DNA from: Larix kaempferi
Lineage: Eukaryota > Streptophyta > Pinopsida > Pinales > Pinaceae
NCBI GenBank assembly: GCA_027924585.1
Contig: BSBM01000232.1
Coordinates: 27,056,501 to 27,120,500, forward strand
Reading direction: 5' to 3'
DNA: 64,000 bases
A model generated the notes under the pieces. It saw only the letters and a program-made list of their open reading frames with translations, was not told the origin of the DNA and did not search any database. Below are positions 23,222 through 33,417 of the stretch, piece after piece. Within the stretch, counting starts at the first letter, position 1. Every line of letters starts with the position of its first letter. A program made the translations under genes and the position numbers.

Positions 23222-24233
23222 AGGATAACCCTATATGTGGAAATGTCATGTTGTTTACGAGTCCAGGCCTCATAGTGTCATTGTTACTTTAGGAGGCCAA
23301 CTCTACAAGGTACCCAAGGTAGTTCCAACTACTATGGTTTCGTTGATCTCAGAAAACTAGTGTCAAAAGGTAATCTCCTAGACTAGGAAATTTATCCTCT
23401 TCGTGGTTCAGTCAAAAGGTGGATGGAAGGTCACTACAACCGCCACAACCTCAACACAAGGTCCCTCTAAACAATAGAAGCAGGTAGACAAGATTATAGA
23501 AGAATACAAAGATATTTTGATGTCACCTAAAAGGGGTGCCTCTACACTACCAAGTTAAACATTCAATTGATTTGATGCCTGGTTCCCCTTTACCTAATGG
23601 CCTAGTATGGAGACGCTCTATTTTGGAGAATGAGGAAATAAAGCGTCAGATTCTAGAGCTCATCCAAAAAGGCCACATTTGATCGAGCTCCCCACCTTGT
23701 GGGGGCTTAATTATGTTGGTGCAAAAAAGGATGGGATATGGCAACTATACATTAGTTACAGAGCCCTTAAAAAGATCACTGTCAAGAATCGATACCCAAT
23801 CCCTCAGATTGATGATCTTCTTGATCAACTTAGGGGTGCCAAGTTCTTTAACAAGATTGATCTGAAGTCAAGATACCACCATGTCTCGATCAAGCAAAGT
23901 GATGTATGGAAAACAACCTGCAAGTCTAAAAAAGGCCTTTTTGAGTGGTTAGCCATTCCTTTTGGCTTGAATAATTCTACATGAACATTCATGAGTATGA
24001 TGGATGATATCGTGTGGTCGTTCACAAACTCCTTTGTGGTCATGTATCTGGATGACATACTCGTCTTCAACAGAATTTGGGTGGAACATTTGCAACATAT
24101 TCAACATGTCTTAAGCACCCTGCGATAACACAAGTTATACACCAATTCATAGAATACATGGAGAAAATTTAGTACCTAGGATACCTAGTTATAAGGTCAA
24201 CTTGATTGGAGGTCATCTAACCCTAGTTCCATA
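23222..24233 (+). pseudogene. Ty3/gypsy protease-RT linker and reverse transcriptase (broken)
   Basis: After the solo LTR the plus strand gives ESRPHSVIVTLGGQLYKVPK, VKHSIDLMPGSPLPNG, RRSILENEEIKRQILELIQK and then RT in several frames. RT pieces are YRALKKITVKNRYPIPQIDD, KFFNKIDLKSRYHHVSI, GLFEWLAIPFGLN, and FTNSFVVMYLDDILVFN, which carries the catalytic Y-L-D-D box at about 24045. Homology decays after LQHIQHVLSTLR and the copy is interrupted at 24233 by the CACTA insertion. RNase H and integrase are not seen beyond. Confidence 0.85.
24231..24233. other. CACTA target-site duplication, left
   Basis: ATA directly precedes CACTAG; it matches ATA at 62550-62552. Confidence 0.8.
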
Positions 24234-24251
24234 CACTAGTACAAAATGAGA
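24234..24251 (+). repeat. CACTA left terminal inverted repeat
   Basis: Eighteen bases, CACTAGTACAAAATGAGA, are identical to the inverted right end. Similarity beyond this is patchy. Confidence 0.9.
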
Positions 24252-24259
24252 GATAACTG

Positions 24260-24510
24260 ACCGGGAGACTAAAAACATTAGTCACCATAGTATTTTAAAG
24301 ATATAAATGACCAAAATTAATCAATTTTAAGTGAGTCAACTAAAAATGACTAAGATAAACGATTAATTTAGTCACAGGATAAAATATACAACTAGATAAC
24401 AAGTGACTAAAATAAAAATGACTAATGTAAATGACTAATTTACTCACATGAATACAAATATGACTAGCTAATACGAATATGAATTAGTCATTTATGTTAG
24501 TCATTTTTAG
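24260..24510. repeat. CACTA left subterminal repeat region
   Basis: Short motifs of the AATGACTAA / TTAGTCA type recur many times in both orientations. Such arrays are where CACTA accessory proteins bind in known elements; binding here is inferred. Confidence 0.7.
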
Positions 24511-24512
24511 CT

Positions 24513-24862
24513 GTGTCACCCTGATAATGAAAAATTACAATTTTGACAATGGATTTGTACAATGTACTAAATCTTAACACTACAAATGGACTCAGAGACC
24601 AGGGTCTCTGAATCCATCTATAGTGTTAAATTTAGTAAATTGTAACATTGTAGATGGATTTAGAGACCCGAGTGACATTAATTGTGTCACTCGGCCATGG
24701 GAAATTGCAACTTTGACAATGAATTTGTTACGATTTACTAAATTTTAACACTGCAGATGGATTCAAAGACCCCCTTATAGGGGGTCTCTCAATCCATCTA
24801 CAGTGTTAAAATTTAGAAAATTGTAACATTGTAGATGGATGGATTCATGAGAGACCCCCTAT
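24513..24862. repeat. Two tandem 170-180-bp units, each a large palindrome
   Basis: Units begin at 24513 and 24683 with (T)GTGTCAC. Each holds a fold-back: in unit one TACTAAAT...CAGAGACC (24565-24600) pairs with GGTCTCTG...TTTAGTA (24603-24637) across a two-base centre. Unit two has the same arrangement around GGGTCTC. A third GTCACTCGG starts at 24863. It is non-coding and could be a nested fold-back element or an extension of the subterminal array. Confidence 0.8.
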
Positions 24863-25235
24863 GTCACTCGGTAGCATTTTCTTCTTTCAAGACATCCAAT
24901 GAGGTACCTACTACTCTAGATGTTGTTGGATGTGTTCGCTAGCCTCAAGCCTCTTTTGTAAGTGCAACATTGCTGTCACCATGTGCAATCAAAATTATAG
25001 ACTCAATTCACATGAAACCAATATTGACCATGCGACGTGGACCAATATCCCCAGAAACATTTTGTTTGATCATTAAAACATGTATTAAAAACTTATAATA
25101 TATACAAATTTACAATATATTTTTATTACAAAACATATATTATAATATTACATAATACCATATTAAAAATATACAATATAATAACACAACATTATACCAT
25201 ATAATAAGCATGCGTATTACCATATAATATTACAA
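24863..25235. other. AT-rich CACTA interior
   Basis: No coding or repeat signal beyond a TA-rich run (25080-25235) that continues on the far side of the first copia insertion. Confidence 0.5.
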
Positions 25236-25240
25236 AAAAT

Positions 25241-25844
25241 TGTTGACGTATTTGTAACTTCGGAAGATATTCTTCCATATACTAAATTTGTACTTTATTG
25301 TATATGCCACAGAGATGTATTATTCCTCTAATTGGAAGTGTCGTCATTTGTATTTGTAAGTGTCGTCATGTGCATTGACAAGTGTTGTCATTTGTATTGA
25401 TGGGTTATTAGACCACTAGTGTGGGGTCGGCCCTGGTTAGCACATGTGGTTGGGTTATTAGGCTTGAGTAGCAAGTCGGCCCTAGTGGATTATTGGCAGG
25501 TCAAGTCAGTGTATAAATAGAGAGGGGATGTCTCTCATTTATCTCACTCACTCACTTCTCAAGCTCGCATAGTTAAGAGAGAAAGTGGCGCATTAGTGGA
25601 GGAGGAGGAGCATCGGTTAGAGACATCTTATTGGGTTTGATCATTGTGATCTTGTATTGTGGCTTATCTTATCTCTGAGGAAGTTGCGGGGTTTTTCACC
25701 TTCTTGGTTTTCCCTGGTGAAACTCTGTGTCTCTTGTGTGATTGCTTTTGTGTCTATGATTGATATGCTGTAGAGATATGATGTACATGTTATTCTCTTA
25801 GAGATCCTTATGATAATGGAATGAAATTATCGAAAAATTAACAT
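25241..25844 (+). repeat. 5' LTR of copia element 1
   Basis: Opens TGTTGACG and closes AATTAACA, immediately before the primer-binding site. TATAAATAGAGAGG at about 25512 is the promoter TATA box. It contains the GTCGTCATTTGTATT motif twice or more upstream of the TATA. Confidence 0.95.
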
Positions 25845-25856
25845 GGTATCAGAGCC
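25845..25856 (+). other. Primer-binding site of copia element 1
   Basis: TGGTATCAGAGC abuts the 5' LTR; complementary to initiator tRNA-Met. Confidence 0.95.
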
Positions 25857-26415
25857 AACCTAAGAAGAAGGCACTGTGCAGCTGCGAAAGCTAGGGCTTC
25901 TTAATTTTTGGGTTTCTCTTCACAGATCATCAAAGGAAGAAGGCTAGATTGACTCTCCTTGGAAGGGCGCATCTTTCGGTCGAGACAGAATTCAATTTTG
26001 AGCATTTCGAGTTTTGGCCCTAAAAATTAGGGTTTCCGCAAAAATAGGAATTTCTAAAATCTGAGGACATAGCTGGAAGCTCCTTGGAAAAATCGAAGTT
26101 TAGAGCTTTGGATCGAACTTTTTGGTTGGGTGAAGCTCCGGGAAACTCAAACCCTAATTCAGGGTCCTCCCTAGTGAATCGGGGAGATTGAAAAGCATTT
26201 CTGAAGGGCAAAACTTTGCAGTTTTCAATTTATGAGTATACCAGGCTGATCAACTCATCAAGGTGCATCTTTCTATCCTTTCAGAATTTTGAAATTCACA
26301 TTTTTCATTTTTAGGGTTTCTCTGACAAACCCTAATCCAACTCCAGATCCAGTTTTTCAGCAAATCAAGTGGTAAGACCTAAATCTCTTATTTCCATTTG
26401 AGTTTCTCATTAAAA
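25857..26415 (+). other. Untranslated leader of copia element 1
   Basis: A 560-base leader between primer-binding site and gag start, with several AGGGTTT / CCCTAA strings. No long frame on this strand. Confidence 0.7.
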
Positions 26416-27927
26416 ATGTCTCACCACACCAAGCTTGAGGATAAGCTTGGTGGAGCTGATAACTTCCGAGCATGGAAGTATAGGATTGGGTTAATCCTAG
26501 AAGAAAATGATTTGGACACCTACATAAAAGAAGAGGTTCCAGTTCCAGAGGGAGATGAGGCTAAGACCTTATACAAGAAGGACTTGGTCAAGGCTAAGAG
26601 AATCATTGCTGATTCTATAAAGGACCATCTCATACCCCATGTGTCTTCCCTAAAGACACCTAAGGAAATGTTTGAATCCTTGACCAAATTATTTGAAGGA
26701 AAGAACATAAATCGAAAGATGACTCTGCAGAACCAATTGAAAGGGGTAAAGCTTCAGAATGGAGAGACCATTCAATCCTACTTTTCTAAGGTATCTCAAA
26801 TCAAGGAACAACTTGAAGTTGTGGATGAAGTAGCGGAGAATGGTGAAATTGTAATGACCACATTGAATGGCCTACCTAGGTCATGGGACTCCTTCATCCA
26901 AGGAATCTGTGCAAGAAGAAAATTGGTCTCCTTCAGTAGACTATGGGAGGAGTGTTCACGAGAAGAGGCTAGGCTTGTGGCTCGAGAAGAAAAGATGCGA
27001 AATGAAGATCAATCTCTCATAGCTCACACCAAGGGAAGCAAGTTTAAGAGGGAGAAATCTCATAATAAGAATCATTCTCACTCCCATCACAAGAAGAAAT
27101 ATCTCTCTCATATTCGATGCTTCAATTGCAATGAGAAAGGACACTTTGCCTCAGATTGTCCCAAGAACAAAAAGGGCAACAACAACAACTTCAAGAAGAA
27201 GAAGAAGAACAACAAAAGGAGATATCATGCTCATGCTGCTGAGGATGATGAATCTCCCAAGAAGAAGGCTAGAGCAGAAAGCGATGATTCATCAAGTGAA
27301 GATGAATATGTTCTAATCTCCGCTCTCACAGGTACTATCTTTCATGGATGTAATGATTGGCTTATTTATAGTGGGGCTTCTAAACATATGACCGGGTTTA
27401 AAGAATCTTTTGTAAATCTATCTGAACATGAGTCACCCCATAAGGTGAAACTTGGGGATGATTGTCAATATCCTATCAAAGGAAGTGGTGAAGCCTCCTA
27501 CATGCTAGACTCTGGGAAGTCTCTAAAAATGAAAGATGTTCTATATGTACCTGGGCTCAAGAAGAATATCCTATCCATATCATCTTTGGATGCAAAGGGG
27601 ATGAGAGTTGCATTTGTAGATGGCCAAGTACTCATGTGTCCTAAAGTCAAGACAATAGATGATGCAGTGGTGATTAGAGAGCAAGAGGGAGGATTGTACA
27701 AAGTAAAGGGGCAACCTGAACATGCCATGGTACATGAGTCCATGGAGCCAAGTGAACTTTGGCATAGAAGGCTTGCACACATGCACTACAAAGCACTACC
27801 AATTGCAAGCAAAGCTGTAGAAGGTCTTCCTGAAATCAAGACAAAGCATGAAGGTGTTTGCAAAGGATGTGCAAAAGGAAATAATACAAAGAAAGCATTT
27901 CCAAGCAGTGAAAGAAAAGCAAAATGA
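26416..27927 (+). CDS. Copia gag, protease and integrase zinc region
   Basis: I chose the ATG at 26416 (MSHHTKLEDKLGGADNF) because it is the first in-frame ATG and matches the family start. Residues 1-200 are the UBN2-type capsid (FRAWKYRIGLILEE, NRKMTLQNQLKGVKLQNGET). A CCHC knuckle CFNCNEKGHFASDC begins at residue 235 and is followed by a long lysine/asparagine tract. The protease motif reads LIYSGASKHMTG: tyrosine (27367-27369) stands where the catalytic aspartate belongs, so the protease should be dead. The gag-preintegrase HHCC region (LWHRRLAHMHY, VCKGCAKG) closes the frame, which ends at an in-frame TGA where the family reads through into integrase. Confidence 0.9.
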   Translation: MSHHTKLEDKLGGADNFRAWKYRIGLILEENDLDTYIKEEVPVPEGDEAKTLYKKDLVKAKRIIADSIKDHLIPHVSSLKTPKEMFESLTKLFEGKNINRKMTLQNQLKGVKLQNGETIQSYFSKVSQIKEQLEVVDEVAENGEIVMTTLNGLPRSWDSFIQGICARRKLVSFSRLWEECSREEARLVAREEKMRNEDQSLIAHTKGSKFKREKSHNKNHSHSHHKKKYLSHIRCFNCNEKGHFASDCPKNKKGNNNNFKKKKKNNKRRYHAHAAEDDESPKKKARAESDDSSSEDEYVLISALTGTIFHGCNDWLIYSGASKHMTGFKESFVNLSEHESPHKVKLGDDCQYPIKGSGEASYMLDSGKSLKMKDVLYVPGLKKNILSISSLDAKGMRVAFVDGQVLMCPKVKTIDDAVVIREQEGGLYKVKGQPEHAMVHESMEPSELWHRRLAHMHYKALPIASKAVEGLPEIKTKHEGVCKGCAKGNNTKKAFPSSERKAK

Positions 27928-28972
27928 ATTTTCGAGATTATCCACTCTGATGTATGCGGACCAATGTCATCCAGTTCTCTGAGTGGGTATGTATACTATG
28001 TTTCTTTCATTGATGATTTCTCTAGGAAGACTTGGGGTTTACTTCTTCAAGAACAAAGATGAAGTGTTTGATAAGTTCAAGGAATTCAAAGCCTTGATAG
28101 AAAATCAAACTGACAAGAAGATCAAGACATTCAGATCCGACAATGGTGGAGAATTCACTTCAGGTGAGTTCAAGAAGTTATGCAGTGATTCAGGGATTAA
28201 GAGGGAGTTGACTGCTCCTTATAATGCAAAACAAAATGGAGTTGCAAAAAGGAAGAATAGAACTATCATGGAAGTAGCACAGGCAATGCTTCATGATCAA
28301 GATCTTCCTATGCATCTATGGGCAGAAGCAGCTAGGACAGCTGTATATGTGCAGAACAGAACACCTCACAAGATATTGGACAACAAGACACCAGAGGAGG
28401 TCTTCTCTGGTAAGAAACCTGAAGTCAGCCATCTCAGAATATTTGGTTGTCCAGTATATACACATATTCCAAAGGAAAAGAGGACTAAGCTAGATCCTTC
28501 AGGAAAGAAGGGCATCTTTGTAGGGTATAGTGAAAGCTCAAAAGCTTACAGAATATACTTTCTATGGTTCAAGAAGATTGATGTCAGCAGGGATGTAACA
28601 TTCGATGAGAACTCAACCTACATCAAATCAAGGAAGACACTTGTTGAAGATCATGAAGAACCAAAGGAATCCAGATTTCAAGATACCACTATGAATGAAG
28701 CAATTCCAGAAGAAACCCGTGTAGTTGAAGATCCACAACAACCTATAGATCCACCTCTTGAGAAGAACTCTCACAAGAGGAAACCTGCATAAGCTAGAGA
28801 GCTCATCCAAGATGCAGAAAGATATGGTATTCCAGAAGAGGAACACAGAGACAGGAAAAGGACAAGGTCACACACTAATTATGTTGCCTTGCTCTATGAA
28901 ATTATGAACAAAGAACCTTCCAGTTATGAAGAGGCAGCGGAAAAGAAAGAATGGAAGGATGCCATGGTCGAA
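27928..28972 (+). pseudogene. Copia integrase core and C-terminal region (broken)
   Basis: The frame from gag continues as IFEIIHSDVCGPM...SFIDDFSRKTW until one extra G in a GGGG run (28034-28037) shifts it. The restored reading continues in the frame of 27983-28792 with FRSDNGGEF and then NGVAKRKNRTIMEVA. In the family the last motif is NGVAER, so the catalytic glutamate of D-D-E is replaced by lysine (codon 28247-28249). LRIFGCPVYTHIPKEKRTKL and the C-terminal region follow. A TAA at 28790-28792 and another at 28973-28975 interrupt the way to RT. Confidence 0.9.
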
Positions 28973-28975
28973 TAA

Positions 28976-30457
28976 TATCAATCGATCATGAAAAATGATG
29001 TTTGGGATGTGGTGCCAAGACCTGAAGGGAAGTCTGTTGTGACTTCTAAGTGGATCTATAAGATCAAACATGCTGCAGATGGTAGCATAGAGAAATACAA
29101 GGCAGGGTTTGTAGCTCGTGGCTTCTCTCTGAAAGAGGGAATAGACTATGAAGAGACTTTTGCTCCTGTAGCCAGATACACTTCCATCAGAACAGTACTT
29201 GCTCTGGCTGCAGTGATGAAGTGGAAGATACACCAGATGAATGTCAAGACAACTTTCTTGAATGGTGTAGTCGAAGAGGAAGTGTATGTGGAGCAGCCAC
29301 TTGGTTTTGAGACACATGATAGGGAGTCATATGTGTGTAGGTTGAAGAAGGCCTCGTATGGCTTGAAGCAAGCTCCTAGGACTTGGTATGGTAGGATGGA
29401 CAGTTTCCTATCCAGTTTGGGATTTACCAAGAGTAAAGTAGATTCCAACCTTTACTACAAGGTTGAGGAAGGCAATCCAACGATACTACTTTTGTATATG
29501 GATGACCTGTTTGTTACAGGTGAGGATAGATTGATTGTCGATACCAAGAGGAGGCTTGCAGCCGAGTTCGAGATGAAGGACTTGGGGATGATGCACTACT
29601 TTCTAGGCATGGATTTGTGGCGGAGTGCAGATGGAATATTCCTTGGACAAGGGAAGTATACAGTAGAGATCCTGAAGAGGTTTGGGATGATGGACTGCAA
29701 GGCCATGGCCACACCTATGGCATCGAACCTGAAGCTTCTGTGTGATGCTTCATATGAGCTAGTTGATGTCACGGTGTATCGTCAGATGATTAGGTCCTTG
29801 ATGTACCTGACAAACACAAGACCATATATTTGCTTTGCGGTGAACACATTGAGCCAGTTCCTGACGGATCCCAGAGGTGTTCACCTGGTTGCTGTAAAGC
29901 ATATTCTGAGGTACCTGAGGGGTACAGTTGATTATGGGCTCAAGTATGATGCGAATCAAAAGTTTAACTTGGAGGGTTATGTTGATTCAGATTGGGCAGG
30001 CAGTGCTGCAGATAGGAAGAGCACTTCTGGGTGCTGCTTCAGTATGGGATCAGGTGTGAACTCTTGGTTTAGCAGGAAGCAGTCCTGCATAGCACTGAGT
30101 ACAGCTGAAGCAGAGTATGTTGGAGCATGTTCGGCTAGTTGTGAGGCAGTATGGCTGAGGAAACTACTGTCTGAGTTATTTGATCTCTCATTGGATGCTA
30201 CCTGTATCTATTGTGACAACCAGAGTTGTGTGAAGTTGTCAGAGAACCCAGTGTTCCATGACAGGTGGAAGCACATTGAGATTAAATATCACTATATCAG
30301 GGATATGGTGCAGAGAGGATCAGTGAAGCTCCTGTATGTTGCGATGGATGAGCAGGTTGCAGATGTGTTGACGAAACCACTAGCTAGAGTGAAGTTTGAG
30401 TACTTCAGAGAGAGGCTTGGTGTTCTTCAGATTGACGACACTTCGAGGAAGAAGTGA
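28976..30457 (+). CDS. Copia reverse transcriptase and RNase H
   Basis: An uninterrupted frame of about 490 codons after the last stop. RT motifs in order: NDVWDVVPRPEGKSVV, SKWIYKIKHAADGSIEKYKA, DYEETFAPVARYTSIRTVLA, KTTFLNGVVEEEVYV, KKASYGLKQAPRTWY and LLYMDDLFVTG (catalytic box at 29495-29506, Y-M-D-D rather than Y-V-D-D). RNase H follows: YVDSDWAGSAADRKSTSGC, STAEAEYVGA, IYCDNQSC, and ends VADVLTKPLARVKFEYF. The separate frame has no convincing own start, so it was translated as part of the polyprotein. All catalytic acids seem present. Confidence 0.92.
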   Translation, partial: YQSIMKNDVWDVVPRPEGKSVVTSKWIYKIKHAADGSIEKYKAGFVARGFSLKEGIDYEETFAPVARYTSIRTVLALAAVMKWKIHQMNVKTTFLNGVVEEEVYVEQPLGFETHDRESYVCRLKKASYGLKQAPRTWYGRMDSFLSSLGFTKSKVDSNLYYKVEEGNPTILLLYMDDLFVTGEDRLIVDTKRRLAAEFEMKDLGMMHYFLGMDLWRSADGIFLGQGKYTVEILKRFGMMDCKAMATPMASNLKLLCDASYELVDVTVYRQMIRSLMYLTNTRPYICFAVNTLSQFLTDPRGVHLVAVKHILRYLRGTVDYGLKYDANQKFNLEGYVDSDWAGSAADRKSTSGCCFSMGSGVNSWFSRKQSCIALSTAEAEYVGACSASCEAVWLRKLLSELFDLSLDATCIYCDNQSCVKLSENPVFHDRWKHIEIKYHYIRDMVQRGSVKLLYVAMDEQVADVLTKPLARVKFEYFRERLGVLQIDDTSRKK

Positions 30458-30860
30458 TGGACACATTTGCAGGAGCCATTCCAAGCATGGTGAGAGGAGG
30501 ATCCTTCCCATGGCTGTGGATGTAAGCGCTGTGTGATGAGCATCAGGACGATGCTCCAGTTACTGCTATGTATGATCAGTTGGATCATGTACTTGTATAG
30601 ATATCAGGTGGATGCATTGATATGATCAGGTAGATCATGTATTTGTATCTGTATCAGGTGGATGCATTGATATGATTAGGTGGATCATGTATTTGTGTAT
30701 GTATCAGGTGGATACATTGTATGATCAAGTGGATCATGTATTTGTGTATGTATCAGGTGGATACATTGTATGATCAGGTGGATCATGTATTTATGTATGT
30801 ATCAGGTGGATACATTATATGATCAGATGGATCATGTATGATGATATGTATCAGGTAGAT
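30458..30860 (+). repeat. 49-bp tandem repeats of hairpin motifs, copia 1 3' region
   Basis: From about 30568 some six units alternate ATGATC-AGGTG-GATCAT with TGTATC-AGGTG-GATACA, separated by ATTTGTGTATG. A first hairpin GAGCATC-AGGAC-GATGCTC sits at 30538-30556. The region is transcribed with the element but non-coding. Confidence 0.85.
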
Positions 30861-31170
30861 ACTTGGTATGCATTAGGTGGATGCATTGTATGATCAGGAT
30901 GATCATGGACGACGAGCTTCGGGATGTTGCTCCAGATGACATGCATCAGGACGATGCAGTGACGATGATTAGGATGATCATGGATGATGAGCTTCAGGAT
31001 GTTGCTCTAGATGATATGCATCAGGACGATGATCAGGATGATCATATGTGATGAGTATCAGGACGATGCTCTGGATGATATGCACCAGGATGATGCTATG
31101 CTGATGATCAGGACGATCATGCACATCAGGATGATGTATGATGAGTATCAGGTTGATACTCCGTGGCCGT
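30861..31170 (+). repeat. Irregular ATC-AGGAN-GAT hairpin repeats, copia 1 3' region
   Basis: GCATCAGGACGATGC, GATCAGGATGATCATG, GAGTATCAGGTTGATACTC (31143-31161) and related units succeed each other. Apparent open frames here are by-products of the repeats. Confidence 0.8.
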
Positions 31171-31179
31171 GGACAAGTT

Positions 31180-31640
31180 GTGCATGTAGCATAGAAAAGA
31201 TCCTGGGAGATCCTATAGTTTGAGCTAGGATGCTCTTTTGAGGTTTTGCTACGAGAGGCATGTAATCAGCCCTAGAGATCCGATAAGTTGAGCAGTAAGC
31301 TCGTAATCAGTCCTGGGATACTCTGTAGAGTTCTTGCAGGTTGCAAGACACTTTTTAAAGGTTTTTCCTAACCACATGTAATCAACCCTGGAGATCCGAT
31401 AGGTTGAGCAGTAAGCTCATAATCAGTCCTAGGATGCTCTGTAGAGTTCTTGCAGGATGCAAGACACTCTTTTAAGGTTTTGTGGCGGAGGTCACACGTA
31501 ATCAGTCCTGGAGATCCTATAGTCTGAGCTAGGATTCTCTTTAGAGTTCTTGCAGGTTGCAAGACACTCTTTTAAGGTTGTGTGACAATCAACATGTAAA
31601 AGATCCTGTAGTCTGAGCTAGGTTTTGTTGACGCACGTAA
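31180..31640 (+). repeat. 115-120-bp tandem repeats, copia 1 3' region
   Basis: About three and a half units starting TAATCAGYCCTRGAGATCC (31261, 31379, 31499), with GAGCTAGGAT and TCTTGCAGGTTGCAAGA inside. The latter is again a hairpin with an AGGTT loop (31332-31348). Confidence 0.85.
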
Positions 31641-31898
31641 TAAGTCCTGAGGATTCCACAGTATGGCCAGTGTTGATGAAGACCTACAGGTGGTGGGCCT
31701 ACACCCAGTATGAAAAAGGACTGGCTCTGTAGAACTTCCTATGACGAGAAGATTTCAGAGATAGCCCAGTGATTGAGATGTCGAGTACAACAGCAGTGAT
31801 GATGATGCTCCGTGATCCAGTGATGTTGATCCAGCTCCAGAATTGAAGACTTGCACCAATATGTATTGATGACTTGTGACGAAAGAATACCTTCCTAG

Positions 31899-31909
31899 TT
31901 AAGAGGGAG
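31899..31909 (+). other. Polypurine tract of copia element 1
   Basis: TTAAGAGGGAG immediately precedes the TGTTGATG start of the 3' LTR. Confidence 0.9.
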
Positions 31910-32499
31910 TGTTGATGTATTTGTAACTTCGGAAGATATTCTTCCATATATTACATTTGTACTTTATTGTATATCCCACAAAGATGTATTATTCCTCTGA
32001 TTGGAAGTGTTGTCATTTGTATTTGTAAGTGTCGTCATGTGCATTGACAAGTGTCGTCATTTGTATTGATGGGTTATTAGACCACCAGTGTGGGGTCGGC
32101 CCTGGTTAGCACATGTGGTTGGGTTATTAGGCTTGAGTAGCAAGTTGGCCCCAGTGGATTATTGGCAGGTCAAGTTAGTGTATAAATAGAGAGGGGATGT
32201 CTCTCATTTATCTCACTCACTCACTTCTCAAGCTCAGATAGCTAAGAGAGAAAGTGGTGCAATAGTGGAGGAGGAGGAGCATCGGTTAGAGACATCTTAT
32301 TGGGTTTGATCATTGTGATCTTGTATTGTGGCTTATCTTATCTCTGAGGAAGTTGCGGGGTTTTTCACCTTCTTGGTTTTCCCTGGTGAAACTTTGTGTC
32401 TCTTGTGTGATTGCTTTTGTGTCTATGATTGATATGCTGTACATGTTATTCTCTTAGAGATCCTTATGATAATGGAATGAAATTATCGGAAAATTAACA
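31910..32499 (+). repeat. 3' LTR of copia element 1
   Basis: Same ends and TATA (about 32180) as the 5' LTR; 590 bp. It lacks 14 bases present in the 5' LTR next to GATATGCTGTA. Confidence 0.95.
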
Positions 32500-32504
32500 A
32501 AAAT

Positions 32505-33240
32505 ACCATATATTATACTAACCCAACATATATATATCGATATATTTGCACACAAATATTAACAAAAAAACAATATATAAAAACCAATACACATATATAA
32601 AAAAACTTATAATGCAATGTTAACAAAACAATATCAAACATGATCTAAATGATACATCGACCAATTAAAAAACTAAAACACATTATACGGTGGCTCCATC
32701 ATGTACCAACACGTCAGTTAATGTATTCATCGTCTTAAATGGGGAATAATTAATGACTGGCCGACATTCATGAGTGCCATTTCATGGTGTTTACTCTCAT
32801 TACCCTGAGATAATTCCATACTGGTGCCGCAAAACCTTGAATTGGTGCCAAATTTTTGGCTTTGGAGAGAGGGGGGGTTATTTGTGTATGAGAGGCCATT
32901 ACTTCTAAATGGGATATAAAATGAGGGTTTGGGGCATTTATTATGTCCTCAATGGGGGACATATATGATTCATGCAAGTAGATTAATCTGATCAACCGTA
33001 GGTCAATTTTTTTTTCCTATAGTTTAAACCTTTGTAATTTGGTTTTTGTATTTTAAGTCTTTTAAAAATGATATTTAGCTTGAATTTTGATTTAATTTGA
33101 TTGGATCCACAAAGGGTGACGTCATCTTTATTTTCTGCTCCCCACGATGCAGTGGAAAAATTGCATCAACGTCTGAGGTGTGGTTAATGTTCGTCCGTGT
33201 AGGAGTACATACCAATTATCCTGTGTTATGTTGAATAACA
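32505..33240. other. CACTA interior without a recognised gene
   Basis: AT-rich, continuing the TA-rich run interrupted by copia 1. From about 33100 composition shifts towards the captured transporter exon. Confidence 0.5.
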
Positions 33241-33417
33241 AGTGGAATGACATCCAAGGATCCTTTTCTTGAGAAATTATTACCCATGGTATATTGTAAG
33301 GAGAATCAAAATTCCCACGACAACGATTACTGCAACTACGACAACCAAGTTCTCGCTATGTTCACCATGTCCCTCTACATTGCAGGCCTTATTGCTTTGC
33401 AGTTTGCACATTTATAA
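33241..33417 (+). pseudogene. Captured exon fragment of an STP-type monosaccharide/H+ symporter
   Basis: Reading from 33241 gives SGMTSKDPFLEKLLPMVYCK, then a polar loop ending DYCNYDNQVLAMFTMSLYIA, GLIALQFAHL and a stop. Plant hexose transporters of the STP family (plasma-membrane sugar-proton symporters) have GGVTSM-D-x-FL-x-K-FFP-x-V at the end of membrane helix 1, a short external loop, then YC-x-YD...L-x-x-FTSSLYLAAL opening helix 2. Order, spacing and motif wording all agree. Only about 58 of roughly 500 residues remain, and the upstream boundary may be an old splice acceptor. It lies inside the CACTA, so capture is the simplest explanation. Confidence 0.8.

Larger units (their letters stand above)
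25241..32499 (+). mobile_element. Structurally complete Ty1/copia retrotransposon (plus strand)
   Basis: Two LTRs (25241-25844 and 31910-32499) enclose a primer-binding site, gag-pro-int-RT-RNase H in copia order and a polypurine tract. The target duplication AAAAT is perfect (25236-25240 and 32500-32504). Total length is 7,259 bp. The LTRs differ by a 14-base length difference and roughly 19 substitutions counted by eye, about 3%. Coding is damaged by two nonsense codons inside RT/INT, one TGA at the gag-pro end, and one single-base frameshift. Confidence 0.95.

Noticed and set aside
30863-31223. Acidic D/M/H-rich short frames downstream of RNase H
   Set aside because: They are translations of the hairpin repeats (ATCAGGACGAT) in the copia 3' region.
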